NCBI RefSeq assembly: GCF_003057885.1
Contig: NZ_QAGK01000002.1
Span: 124,001-188,000 of the forward strand
Direction of reading: 5' to 3'
Origin: Oceaniglobus ichthyenteri
GTDB lineage: Bacteria > Pseudomonadota > Alphaproteobacteria > Rhodobacterales > Rhodobacteraceae
DNA: 64,000 nucleotides
The translations under genes were made by a program, and so were the position numbers. Shown here piece after piece: positions 25,039 to 33,610 of this stretch (position 1 is its first letter; each line of letters begins with the position of its first letter). Under the pieces are notes generated by a model that worked only from the letters and a program-made list of their open reading frames with translations, had not been told where the DNA came from and made no database searches.

Positions 25039-25725
25039 ATGAATAAATCGACCATCCGCGATGCCGCCACGCTTATTCTGGTGCGTGACGCACAGGGGGC
25101 GATGCCCAAAATCCTGATGGGTCAGCGCGGCACCAAAGCCGCGTTCATGCCCAATAAATTTGTATTTCCCGGCGGCGCAGTGGACACCACGGATCATAAA
25201 ATCCCGATGGCCCGGCCGCTGAACGGATTGTGCCGCGCCCGCCTGACCCAAGGCGCCGGGCGCGCCGACCCGACCGCGATCGTCGCCGCCGCCATTCGCG
25301 AATTATGGGAGGAAACCGGCCTGATTCTGGGTCAGCCGCACCGCTGGCCCGGCACGCCGCCCCCGACATGGCAAGGGTTTGCCGCCACCGGCCATCTGCC
25401 AGCACCTGCCGGGCTGCGGTTTGTGTTTCGCGCCATTACGCCGCCGGGCGCGACGCGCCGGTTTGATGCACGGTTCTTCTTGACCGATGCCAATCATGTG
25501 GCCGGAGATCTGGATGATTTCTCGAACGCATCTGACGAACTGTCGCATCTGCGCTGGGTGCCCCTGTCCGAGGCGCGCGCGCTGGATCTGCCCTTTATAA
25601 CCGAGGTTGTTCTGGCCGAAGTTGCGGCCCGTCTTCCCGATCTTTCGGCGCCGCCCACTGTGCCGTTCTTTCAGAACGATGATGAACAATCGCTGTTTTT
25701 GCGGCTGGGCGGTTCGGCCCTATAG
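25039..25725 (+). CDS. NUDIX hydrolase
   Basis: A 228-residue pyrophosphohydrolase. The Nudix core RELWEETGLIL is intact, with the metal-binding Glu pair; the preceding conserved Glu of the full box is replaced by Thr (GRADPTAIVAAAIREL). An N-terminal extension (DAATLILVRDAQG...) and C-terminal WVPLSEARALDLPFI are as in CoA- or nucleotide-diphosphatase-like alphaproteobacterial members. No substrate-specific UPF0035 CoA motif is seen. It is 3'-overlapped by the convergent DMT exporter gene by six bases. Confidence 0.88.
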   Translation: MNKSTIRDAATLILVRDAQGAMPKILMGQRGTKAAFMPNKFVFPGGAVDTTDHKIPMARPLNGLCRARLTQGAGRADPTAIVAAAIRELWEETGLILGQPHRWPGTPPPTWQGFAATGHLPAPAGLRFVFRAITPPGATRRFDARFFLTDANHVAGDLDDFSNASDELSHLRWVPLSEARALDLPFITEVVLAEVAARLPDLSAPPTVPFFQNDDEQSLFLRLGGSAL

Positions 25726-26622
25726 CGCCAAAATCAGCACCAGAATCGAACAGGTCAACAGGGCCATGCCCCCCGCCTCGCGCAGCGATACCTTTTCACG
25801 AAAGACCAGAACCGACGCGGCGACCGAGAACAACAGCTCGACCTGGCCCAGCGCGTTGACGTAGGCCGCGTTTTGCAGCGTGAAGGCAGTGAACCAGCAG
25901 AACGATCCGATCATTGATGTCAGCCCGACCAGACCGGCAATGCGCCACGCACCAAAAACCGCGCCAATCTGGCCCGGTTCGCGCGCACCCAACCAGGCCG
26001 TCATCACCGCCGTTTGCACCGCTGTGACAATCGCCAGGGTATATCCCGCCCGCAAAATCACATCGCCGCTGTCCAGCGCCAAAGACGCGCCGCGATACCC
26101 CACTGCCGAAAACGCGAAAAACACGCCTGACAACAGGCCCAGCCCCGCCGCCCGGTTGAACACCCGCTTGCGCCACGCGCCGTGGCCTCCGGGTGGGTCA
26201 GACAACAGCAAGACACCGCAAAACCCGATGCCGATGGCAATCGCGCCAATGGCCGACACCCGTTCCCCCAGAACCACCGCCGAAACGATGGCGGTCTGCA
26301 CGACCTCGGTTTTCTTGAACGTAATACCGACCGCAAAATTGCGGTGCGAAAATATTGCCACGACGCACATGGTGGCCAGAATCTGCGCCCCGCCCCCCAC
26401 CATGGCAAAGGCCCAGAACCGCCCGTTTGTACCCGGCAACGCCTGGCCGCTGACTGCGCTATAGCTCAGGATCAGGGCCGCAACCAAAGGCGCGGAATAC
26501 ACGAACCGCGCAAAGGTTGCGCCGCCCGTGGACAAGCCCACGGTCTTTAACTGTTTTTGCGCCATAAATCGCAATGTCTGGGCAAAGGCGGCGCCCAGTG
26601 TGATCAGCATCCAAGGTTCCAT
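25720..26622 (-). CDS. DMT-family (EamA) transporter
   Basis: A 300-residue membrane protein with about ten hydrophobic helices in two EamA halves, typical of drug/metabolite exporters. KKTEVVQTAIVSAVVLGERV and NAYVNALGQVELLFSVAASV, LVFREKVSLREAGGMALL are the conserved loop/helix ends of each half. ATG 26622 is chosen by homology; a longer form would start at GTG 26637. Substrate unknown. Overlaps the convergent Nudix gene by six bases. Confidence 0.87.
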   Translation of the reverse strand: MEPWMLITLGAAFAQTLRFMAQKQLKTVGLSTGGATFARFVYSAPLVAALILSYSAVSGQALPGTNGRFWAFAMVGGGAQILATMCVVAIFSHRNFAVGITFKKTEVVQTAIVSAVVLGERVSAIGAIAIGIGFCGVLLLSDPPGGHGAWRKRVFNRAAGLGLLSGVFFAFSAVGYRGASLALDSGDVILRAGYTLAIVTAVQTAVMTAWLGAREPGQIGAVFGAWRIAGLVGLTSMIGSFCWFTAFTLQNAAYVNALGQVELLFSVAASVLVFREKVSLREAGGMALLTCSILVLILAL

Positions 26623-26767
26623 GCCCCCTTCTGCCACGCCGCCTGTCAACAGCGCCAGACGTAAAGCAGATGAATCGACACAGAAAATTCGCCCCCGGCG
26701 TTTTGGTTATTTCGCTCAGGGCGATTGCATCCGGTGAGTTGCCCGGCCCATCACCAAACGGGGCCGT

Positions 26768-27229
26768 TCAGGCCTCCCCAATTGCCCGGCCAATTCCGCC
26801 CGGGCGTTTCAAGCCCGCATGGGCCGCCGCAATCCGCGACAGCGCGGCGGCAACCGTGTCTGAGGGCGCAGTGGTGCGCCGGGTGGCAAGCGAGACGTGC
26901 AAGAGAAAATGTTCGCCCGTGGCGATCAATCGCGTGCCGATCCACATTTGGTGAAACAAATGCAATTTCGCGCCTTCCCCTCGCAAGCACAGGGTTTCAA
27001 CGCGAATATGGTCACCTGCCTTGGCCTCATCCAGGTGGCGAATATGGGTTTCGGCGGTGAAATAACTGTGGCCTTGGGCGATATAATCGCCATCGCAACC
27101 GATAATTTCCAAAAACCGGTCGGTTGCCGCACCAAACGCTTGCAGATATCGCGCCTCGTTCATGTGGCCGTTCTGATCAAGCCACTCTGGCGGCACATCC
27201 TGCGCCAGGGTTTTGATCGGCCCGGTCAA
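26768..27229 (-). CDS. Acyl-CoA thioesterase, hotdog fold (betainyl-CoA-thioesterase-like)
   Basis: A 153-residue single-domain hotdog thioesterase. WLDQNGHMNEARYLQAFGAA carries the catalytic Asp and Asn/His of the 4HBT type, and FTAETHIRHLDEAKAGD follows as in the thioesterase domain fused to L-carnitine dehydrogenase. No carnitine genes are near, so the substrate is not assumed. The start is TTG 27229, inside the lipocalin stop (CATTGACC), with GAGGA about ten bases upstream within the lipocalin gene. It ends the five-gene overlapping minus-strand set 28842-26768. Confidence 0.83.
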   Translation of the reverse strand: MTGPIKTLAQDVPPEWLDQNGHMNEARYLQAFGAATDRFLEIIGCDGDYIAQGHSYFTAETHIRHLDEAKAGDHIRVETLCLRGEGAKLHLFHQMWIGTRLIATGEHFLLHVSLATRRTTAPSDTVAAALSRIAAAHAGLKRPGGIGRAIGEA

Positions 27230-27768
27230 TGGGGCACCATCCTCAGGTGCGCCAGATCATAGCCGTTGAAATCGAGAATTTCACGGGCGGCGGCCAACCT
27301 GTCGGGCGGGATCACCGGATCACGGTTCAAAATCCAACCCGCCCGCCCCGATGGCACGCCCACAACCGCCGTGCGATACCCTTCATCGACCCACAACACC
27401 CAGTAGGGCGAAGATAGAAACGGCACGCTGTCAAATTTCACTTCAAGCCGCCCCGGCCCAACCAGCCTGGCCGCGCCTTCGATCCGTTTGATCGGGCCAT
27501 CCAATGTGCCTTCCCGGCAGGTATTCACGACCGAAAGTGTTCCATCGGCGCGCAAATCATACTGCGCCGTGGTGCCGACACAGCCACGCTGAAACGGCAC
27601 CGGGTATCGCGCCACCTCGTACCATGTACCGGCATAACGCGCCGGGTCAAACAGCGCGTTTGACGACATTTGCACAGACGTGTCCCGATAGCCGGAAAAC
27701 AGCGCGCCGGGCGGCGGTGCCTTGGTGCTGCATCCGATCAGAAAAAGCGCCAGGATCAATCCACGCAT
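27226..27768 (-). CDS. Lipocalin-family lipoprotein (Blc-like)
   Basis: A 180-residue outer-membrane-type lipoprotein. The signal peptide ends in the lipobox LIGC (Cys at residue 13). The lipocalin GxW motif is GTWYEVARYPVPFQRGC; YWVLWVDEGYRTAVVGVP and GWILNRDPVIP follow, as in bacterial Blc, which binds lysophospholipids or fatty acids. ATG 27768 was chosen because it directly precedes a perfect lipoprotein signal. It overlaps the Cys-rich lipoprotein gene by 13 bases and the thioesterase start by four. Lipid handling fits the SGNH hydrolase and thioesterase neighbours. Confidence 0.87.
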   Translation of the reverse strand: MRGLILALFLIGCSTKAPPPGALFSGYRDTSVQMSSNALFDPARYAGTWYEVARYPVPFQRGCVGTTAQYDLRADGTLSVVNTCREGTLDGPIKRIEGAARLVGPGRLEVKFDSVPFLSSPYWVLWVDEGYRTAVVGVPSGRAGWILNRDPVIPPDRLAAAREILDFNGYDLAHLRMVPH

Positions 27769-28094
27769 ATGGTGGCCGCCTGTCCTGAATTGGTTAAGAT
27801 ATTGTTGCACCCAAACAAGGGCGTGACCGGCGCACAGGATTGCGAGCGCGCCAGACACAGGCCCGCGCAATCGCTTTTGGCCTGGCAGGATTTGCCGCCA
27901 TCGGGCGTGTCGGTGTAACAGACAAACCGCCCGCCCAATCCGCCGGTGCCCCAGCGCCCGCCGCGCGCGGTGCAGGCTGCCTGCTCCTGAGCCATCAGAT
28001 TGGGGTTGTACCCGGCAAATCCCGTATCTGACGTTTCCGGCTCAGGCTGGCAGGCCGTCAGGCCCAACAGGGCGATCATGGCCAATCGTATCAT
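27756..28094 (-). CDS. Small cysteine-rich lipoprotein of unknown function
   Basis: A 112-residue exported protein with lipobox LTAC (Cys15) and, after it, seven further cysteines at irregular spacing (AACTARGG, RFVCYTD, KSCQAKSDCAGLCLARSQSC, FGCNN), consistent with a disulphide-knotted periplasmic domain. I do not recognise a named family. It overlaps the SGNH gene (ATGA) and the lipocalin gene by 13 bases. Confidence 0.75.
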   Translation of the reverse strand: MIRLAMIALLGLTACQPEPETSDTGFAGYNPNLMAQEQAACTARGGRWGTGGLGGRFVCYTDTPDGGKSCQAKSDCAGLCLARSQSCAPVTPLFGCNNILTNSGQAATICVD

Positions 28095-28741
28095 ACCGCC
28101 CCCTTGCCACCTTGCCGGCGAACCCGTTCGCGCACCGCATCGGCCATTTCCGCGCCCAGCCTGGCGTGGGCCTCAACGTTGAAATGTACGCCATCCAGAG
28201 GATCAACCGCAATATGCGCCCCCGCATCCACAAACCCAAATCCAAGGCGCGCCGCCTCTTGCATCATATCCACAAACATTCCCGCGCCGCGCGCCTCGGC
28301 CCCTTCGAAAACGCCGGCCAAGCAGCCCAATTCACGCACCACTGGCGGGCAGACCATGATCACATCCCGCGCCACGCCGCTGGCACGCACGGTTTCTGCC
28401 AATCGCCCCACCGACAGGGCAATGTCGATCGCGGGCACATTGAACCGCATCTTCAAATCGTTGGTTCCCAGAAAAATGATCACCATATCCAACGGCCCGT
28501 GACTGTGAAGCACGGCGGGCAACACCGTCATCCCGTTGCGATACGCGCCCTCGACCGGGTCATCATGCACCGTTGTGCGCCCCGGCAGGCCCTCGACAAT
28601 CACCTCCCACTGCGCCCCAAGTGCGGCCGCCATCACATTGGGCCAGCGTTGCTCTTTGGGCAGGCGCGCCGCAAGCCCCCGTTCGGCCATCGGCGGTGTT
28701 CCATAGCTGTTGCTGTCACCATAAACCAAAAGTGAAGGCAT
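28091..28741 (-). CDS. SGNH/GDSL hydrolase (arylesterase-like)
   Basis: A 216-residue esterase. Block I is LLVYGDSNSYG (nucleophile Ser9), block III is IIFLGTNDLKMRF, and block V is DPLDGVHFNVEAH with the catalytic Asp/His; the oxyanion Gly of block II is in EGLPGRTTVHDDP. No signal peptide is seen, so it is cytoplasmic. It starts with ATGA overlap on the preceding 33-residue gene and ends with ATGA overlap on the Cys-rich lipoprotein gene. Acyl or aryl ester hydrolysis is expected; substrate unknown. Confidence 0.88.
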   Translation of the reverse strand: MPSLLVYGDSNSYGTPPMAERGLAARLPKEQRWPNVMAAALGAQWEVIVEGLPGRTTVHDDPVEGAYRNGMTVLPAVLHSHGPLDMVIIFLGTNDLKMRFNVPAIDIALSVGRLAETVRASGVARDVIMVCPPVVRELGCLAGVFEGAEARGAGMFVDMMQEAARLGFGFVDAGAHIAVDPLDGVHFNVEAHARLGAEMADAVRERVRRQGGKGAV

Positions 28742-28842
28742 CAGGCGCCCGCCAGCGCAGAGTCATAAAACTGCTTTTGCGAGCGAACCGCCCCGGAAAG
28801 ACCAAAGGCTGCAAACACCGTTCGGTTGGCTTTAATCGGCAT
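28741..28842 (-). CDS. 33-residue small protein, coupled to SGNH hydrolase
   Basis: Begins MPIKANRTVFAAFGLSGAVR and ends DSALAGA, then TGA overlapping the SGNH ATG by four bases. A strong ribosome site (GAGGGGGA, five bases before the ATG) and the stop/start overlap are good signs of a real small gene or leader peptide. It is basic at its N-terminus with a short hydrophobic middle but no membrane-length helix. No recognised family. It may be only a translational leader. Confidence 0.55.
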   Translation of the reverse strand: MPIKANRTVFAAFGLSGAVRSQKQFYDSALAGA

Positions 28843-28917
28843 CGCTGTCCCCCTCGTGCGCTTTTATCCTAGGAAATGCGATTTAAACCAGCCGTGCAAG
28901 GCTAAGAAGATTTCAAT

Positions 28918-28998
28918 GCCTCCGGCGGGGATATTTTCAGCAAGAAAAAGGCAAGTCGCTCTAAGTTTTTTCTTGCTGAAAATATCCCCGCCGGAGGC
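28918..28998. repeat. Perfect 32-bp inverted repeat (dispersed palindromic element)
   Basis: Left arm 28918-28949 begins GCCTCCGGCGGGGATATTTT; right arm 28967-28998 is its exact reverse complement; spacer 17 bases. The outer 12 bases are G/C-rich, the inner end is A/T-rich (AAGAAAAA / TTTTTCTT). It lies between two minus-strand genes, five bases beyond the aldo/keto reductase stop. A transcript would fold into a long stem with a U-run on either strand. Related copies are at 16678-16738 (three mismatches) and 4437-4467. Confidence 0.85.
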
Positions 28999-29003
28999 AA
29001 AAC

Positions 29004-30047
29004 TTAATAGGGCATCGGGTGCGCTTTATGCGCTGCGGCAATATCATCAAGCACATCTTGGCCCAAACTTAGCCCAACGCCATCAAGCGCCGTATCAAGT
29101 TGTTCAATCGAAGTGGCACCAAAAATCGGAATTGTTGTTACCGGACGCGAACGTGTCCAAGCCAGGGCGAGATGGACCGGATGCAGCCCGTGTTTTTGTG
29201 CAATCGCCAGATAGGCCGCGACGGCCGGGAATACCCGGTCGGTGACCCGCCCGCCCAAGCCGGGCGTTACATCCAGGCGCGATCCGGCGGGAATATTGTT
29301 ATTTTGATATTTTCCGGTCAATAATCCAACGGCAAGCGGCGAATATGCAAGTAAAGTGATATTTTCATGCACGCTCATCTCGGCCATATCACCATCGTAA
29401 AGACGGCAAAGCAGGGAATATTCGTTCTGCATTGTGGTGATGCGCGGCCCACCCGTGGCAGCGGCGGCAGCGTTCCATTGCATCGTCCCCCAAGCGGTTT
29501 CATTTGACAGACCGAAGGCGCGAATTTTGCCTTCCTTCTTCAGCGCCGCAAGGGTTTCCATGACGTCGGCGAAATGATCCAGCTCTTTCTGGGTGCTCTG
29601 GGTCGACGGATCATACTCCCAAATCTTGCGAAAATGGTATGATCCACGGTTGGGGCCGTGCAATTGGTACAGATCAATGTACTCTGTCTGCAAACGTTTC
29701 AGCGATCCTTCCAAGGCCTGGCGCAGGGTTGCGCCGCTGACCGGGATATCCTCGCGCACGAAATTCGCGTTTATACCCGCGCATTTGGTGGCCAGCACCA
29801 CATCCTTGCGACGGCCGGTTTTCGCGAACCAATTGCCCAGGATCGTTTCGGTCACGCCGATGGTTTCCTTTTTAATCGGGTTCACCGGGTACAATTCGGC
29901 GGTATCGATAAAATCGATTCCCCGGTCCAGGGCGCGGTCGATCTGGGCGTGGCCTTCGGGTTCGGAATTTTGCGACCCCCAGGTCATCGAGCCCAGACAA
30001 AACTCTGACACCGCAATATCGGTGGCGCCCAACTTCAGTTTCTGCAT
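29004..30047 (-). CDS. Aldo/keto reductase (Tas-like)
   Basis: A 347-residue NADPH-dependent TIM-barrel oxidoreductase. Catalytic residues appear in order as Asp and Tyr (FIDTAELYPVNP), Lys (VLATKCAG) and His (DLYQLHGPNRG). The long insertion after residue 115 and final IFGATSIEQLDTALDGV are typical of the Tas branch. AAGGAGA before the ATG gives a strong start. The physiological carbonyl is unknown. Divergent from the DEAD-box helicase gene, 137 bases away. Confidence 0.93.
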   Translation of the reverse strand: MQKLKLGATDIAVSEFCLGSMTWGSQNSEPEGHAQIDRALDRGIDFIDTAELYPVNPIKKETIGVTETILGNWFAKTGRRKDVVLATKCAGINANFVREDIPVSGATLRQALEGSLKRLQTEYIDLYQLHGPNRGSYHFRKIWEYDPSTQSTQKELDHFADVMETLAALKKEGKIRAFGLSNETAWGTMQWNAAAAATGGPRITTMQNEYSLLCRLYDGDMAEMSVHENITLLAYSPLAVGLLTGKYQNNNIPAGSRLDVTPGLGGRVTDRVFPAVAAYLAIAQKHGLHPVHLALAWTRSRPVTTIPIFGATSIEQLDTALDGVGLSLGQDVLDDIAAAHKAHPMPY

Positions 30048-30184
30048 CGCGATTCTCCTTTTATGCGTCAGAGGGATAGCGGCCCGCGTGCGATTGGCAA
30101 TGCCACCTGTGCCCTTTCCGGCTATACAAGGGTGCGCGAAGCGCGTATGCCGCCTGCTTATCCCAATAAAAACGAGACGTTTCC

Positions 30185-32260
30185 GTGATCCAGACCCTTG
30201 CCGATGCCCTTGCCCAGCGTGGCTATGACACCCTGACCCAGGTGCAACAGGCCGTCACCGACCCCGCGTTGGACGCCGCCGATCTGTTGGTATCGGCACA
30301 GACCGGTTCCGGCAAAACCGTGGGGTTCGGCCTGGCCATCGCGCCAACGCTGCTGGATGAGTCGGGCCGCTTTGGCCCTGCGGGCACGCCTTTGGCCCTG
30401 TGCATTGCGCCAACACGCGAATTGGCGTTGCAGGTGAAACGCGAATTGCAGTGGCTTTATGGCAATACCGGCGCGGTTGTTGCGTCCTGTGTGGGCGGTA
30501 TGGACATGCGCGATGAACGCCGCGCACTGGATCGCGGCGCGCATATCGTTGTGGCCACGCCCGGGCGCTTGCGCGATCATATCATGCGCAATTCGCTAAA
30601 AATGGATACCATCCGCGCGGTTGTGTTGGACGAAGCCGATGAAATGCTGGATCTGGGATTTCGCGAAGATCTGGAATATATCCTGGGCGAAGCGCCCGCC
30701 GAACGCCGCACCCTGATGTTCAGTGCGACAGTGCCGCGCGCCATCGCGCAACTTGCACAAAACTATCAAAAAGACGCCGTTCGTGTCACCACAACCGCCG
30801 AAAAACAGCAACATTCCGACATTGAGTATCGCGCGCTGAACGTCGCACAGCAGGATGCCGAAAATGCGATCATCAACGTGTTGCGCTATTACGAGGCACC
30901 CAATGCCTTGGTATTTTGCAACACCCGCGCCATGGTTGCCCGGCTGACCACCCGGTTTTCCAACCGCGGATTTTCGGTTGTCGCGCTGTCGGGCGAGCTG
31001 TCGCAAAACGAACGCACCCACGCATTGCAGGCCATGCGCGATGGCCGCGCGCGGGTCTGTGTGGCCACCGATGTGGCGGCGCGGGGCATTGATTTGCCCA
31101 ATCTCGAACTGGTGATTCACGCCGATTTGCCCTCGAACTCGGAAACGTTGCTGCACCGCTCGGGCCGCACCGGGCGCGCCGGGCGCAAAGGTGTCAGCGC
31201 GCTGATCGTGCCGACCAAACTGCGCAAAAAGGCCGAGCGTTTGTTGCAAGGCGCCAAAGTACGGCCCACCTGGGCCTCGCCGCCCACTGCCGATGAGGTG
31301 CGCGAACGCGATGAGGCGCGGCTGCTTGACGATCCGTTGTGGGATGAAGACGTGACCGAGGATGAGGCCGCCTTTGCCGCCCGCCTGCTGGACATGCACG
31401 CGCCTGAAAAAATCGCCGCCGCCTATTTGCGCCTGTTTGCCGCCCGGGCGTCGGCCCCCGAGGATTTGTCTGATCCCGGCACCCCGCCGCCACCGCGCGC
31501 GCCGTTTGGCCCGTCGGTTTGGTTTTCGCTTTCGGTGGGCCGGACACAAAACGCCGAGCCACGGTGGTTGTTGCCGATGCTGTGCAAATCCGGCGGCATC
31601 TCGCGCGATGATATTGGTGCGATCCGTATTCAACCCAATGAAACCTTTGTCGAAATGCTGGCCAGTTCCGAGGCGGGATTTTTGAAAAACATCGGCCCGA
31701 ACATGATGTTGGAAGGCGGCACTGCCGTCAAACGGCTGGCCACAGCGCCCGATCTTGCCCGTGGGCCGCGCCCGCCCCGCGATGATGCGCCCCGCCTCCC
31801 GCGCAGCGACGTACCCCGCCCGGCGCGCCACGACAAACCACAGCGCGATACCGCCCCGCGCCCGCCGAAATCCGGCTGGCAACCTGATACGCCCGACGCC
31901 CCCGCGCCGCGCCCGAAAGAAAAGTATCGCGCGCCCGAAGCGCCCGCCGCCACACCAAAGCCGAAACCGGCTGCCAAAGCCGCGCGGCCATGGGAAAAGG
32001 CAAAGCGCAGCGATGAGCCGGGCAAAGCCGCCCGCCCTTGGGAAAAGCCCAAACGCGACGGCGCACCGGCCAAGGGAAAACCGCCGTTCAAGGGCAAACC
32101 GCGCGCCGATGGCCCTGCGGCGAAAAGCGATGCCAGCGATCCATCAAAACGGTTCACCCCGCCGGGTGGCAAACCCGGCGGCAAGCCATTCAAACCGCGC
32201 GGGCCAAAGGGCAAACCGGTCGCCCGTGGCCCCAACGCGGCACCGCGACGCAAACCCTGA
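30185..32260 (+). CDS. DEAD-box RNA helicase with basic repeat tail
   Basis: A 691-residue CsdA/DbpA-like helicase. Motif I AQTGSGKT, Ia PTRELAL, II LDEADEM, III SAT, V ARGID and VI HRSGRTGRAGRKG are intact. A DbpA-like RNA-binding fold follows at about 440-515 (VWFSLSVGRTQNAEPRWLLP). Residues 520-691 are disordered, rich in Pro, Arg, Lys and Ala, with a repeated AxRPWEKxKR unit and repeated PRPARHD, PPKSGW pieces. It probably unwinds rRNA or mRNA structure in ribosome assembly or cold stress. The GTG start is chosen for the N-terminus. No separate cold-box 5' leader is visible. Confidence 0.93.
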   Translation: MIQTLADALAQRGYDTLTQVQQAVTDPALDAADLLVSAQTGSGKTVGFGLAIAPTLLDESGRFGPAGTPLALCIAPTRELALQVKRELQWLYGNTGAVVASCVGGMDMRDERRALDRGAHIVVATPGRLRDHIMRNSLKMDTIRAVVLDEADEMLDLGFREDLEYILGEAPAERRTLMFSATVPRAIAQLAQNYQKDAVRVTTTAEKQQHSDIEYRALNVAQQDAENAIINVLRYYEAPNALVFCNTRAMVARLTTRFSNRGFSVVALSGELSQNERTHALQAMRDGRARVCVATDVAARGIDLPNLELVIHADLPSNSETLLHRSGRTGRAGRKGVSALIVPTKLRKKAERLLQGAKVRPTWASPPTADEVRERDEARLLDDPLWDEDVTEDEAAFAARLLDMHAPEKIAAAYLRLFAARASAPEDLSDPGTPPPPRAPFGPSVWFSLSVGRTQNAEPRWLLPMLCKSGGISRDDIGAIRIQPNETFVEMLASSEAGFLKNIGPNMMLEGGTAVKRLATAPDLARGPRPPRDDAPRLPRSDVPRPARHDKPQRDTAPRPPKSGWQPDTPDAPAPRPKEKYRAPEAPAATPKPKPAAKAARPWEKAKRSDEPGKAARPWEKPKRDGAPAKGKPPFKGKPRADGPAAKSDASDPSKRFTPPGGKPGGKPFKPRGPKGKPVARGPNAAPRRKP

Positions 32261-32338
32261 AACCGACGCGACCCGGCGCAATCACTATAGACCGGGCGCG
32301 CGACGACGCCTAAGGCTGTGGGATAACAAGAGTGTCCC

Positions 32339-33556
32339 ATGCGCCTTCTGATATCCTTTGCCGCCCTTTTTCTGTCGATCATCCTGTTGCAACTGGGTGC
32401 GGGCGGCACTGTTCCCCTGGATGCGATTTCCGGACTTGAGCTTGGGTTTACCCGGGCGCAGGTCGGGCTGTTGGGGTCGGCGCATTTCTTTGGCTTTTTT
32501 GTGGGCTGTTGGTGGGCGCCGCGCCTGATGGGCAATGTGGGGCATTCGCGGGCCTTTGCCGCGTTCACCGCCATGGGCACCATCGGAATCATGGCACATA
32601 TGCTGGTGATTGATCCCTGGGCCTGGGCCGGGATGCGGGTGATGTCGGGGTTGTGCATTGCCGGATGTTACACGGTTGTCGAAAGCTGGCTTCAGGCGGA
32701 TGTGACCAACGAAACCCGGGGCCGTACCATCGGCACCTATCGCACCGTCGATATGGGCGCGTCTTTGGTGGCACAACTATTCATCGGCGTGTTGGAGCCT
32801 GCCAGTTACGTCAGTTACAACCTCTTGGCGCTGCTGTGTTGTGCGGCACTGCTGCCTTTGACCCTGACCAAAACGCAACAACCCAAGATAACCACAGCGC
32901 CACGCCTGCGGCCCATGTTGGCCTGGGCGCGCTCACCGCTGGCGGCGGCTGGGGTGGTGGTTGCCGGACTTGGCACGGCGGCGTTTCGCATGGTTGGGCC
33001 GGTTTATGGCGTTGAGGTCGGGTTGAACACCGATCAGATCGCGCTGTTCATGGCGGCGTTTGTTGCGGGCGGCGCGCTGTCGCAATTTCCTGCCGGTTGG
33101 GTGGCCGATAAATTTGATCGGCGCTGGGTGTTGATCGGATTTTCGGCTGCCGGAATTGCCGCTTGTGGTGCCACTGTCGTGCTGTCCACCCATGGCACCG
33201 GCGCAGTGATGTTGGGGGCTGTGTTGTTTGGCATGGCCGTCTTTCCGATCTATGCCATATCCGCGGCCCATGCCCATGATTTTGCGGCCAATGATGAACG
33301 TGTCGAATTGTCGGCGGCGTTGATGTTCTTATATGCGGTTGGCGCGATTGCATCACCTGTTGTCGTTTCAGAACTGATCGAAAGGTATGGCCCCCCGGCA
33401 ATGTTTGCCTTTGTCAGCTTTTCCTATGTATTTCTGATTCTCTTCGGTTTGGCCCGCATGTTTCAGCGCAAAACACAGATCCGCACACCGTTTATCGACG
33501 CACCCCGCAGCACATTTACAATCGGCCGCCTGATGCGTGGTATGCGAGACCGCTAG
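32339..33556 (+). CDS. MFS transporter
   Basis: A 405-residue major-facilitator protein with about 12 membrane helices. The inter-helix motif after TM2 is FFVGCWWAPRLMGNVGHSR and the helix 4-5 region is CIAGCYTVVESWLQADVTNETRGR; the second half has GWVADKFDRRWVLI, a good A-motif. This resembles the YcaD group of alphaproteobacterial MFS proteins. The ATG at 32339 follows the helicase gene by 78 bases; no strong ribosome site. Substrate unknown. Confidence 0.88.
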   Translation: MRLLISFAALFLSIILLQLGAGGTVPLDAISGLELGFTRAQVGLLGSAHFFGFFVGCWWAPRLMGNVGHSRAFAAFTAMGTIGIMAHMLVIDPWAWAGMRVMSGLCIAGCYTVVESWLQADVTNETRGRTIGTYRTVDMGASLVAQLFIGVLEPASYVSYNLLALLCCAALLPLTLTKTQQPKITTAPRLRPMLAWARSPLAAAGVVVAGLGTAAFRMVGPVYGVEVGLNTDQIALFMAAFVAGGALSQFPAGWVADKFDRRWVLIGFSAAGIAACGATVVLSTHGTGAVMLGAVLFGMAVFPIYAISAAHAHDFAANDERVELSAALMFLYAVGAIASPVVVSELIERYGPPAMFAFVSFSYVFLILFGLARMFQRKTQIRTPFIDAPRSTFTIGRLMRGMRDR

Positions 33557-33610
33557 CAACCGCGCGCTGCCTGCGCTAAACGCGAGGCAAGATCAGCAAA
33601 AGGCAGCGCA

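Noticed and set aside
30596-31882. Minus-strand open frame of about 430 codons opposite the DEAD-box helicase gene
   Set aside because: Antisense shadow; no motif, Gly/Arg-rich, while the plus strand has all helicase motifs.
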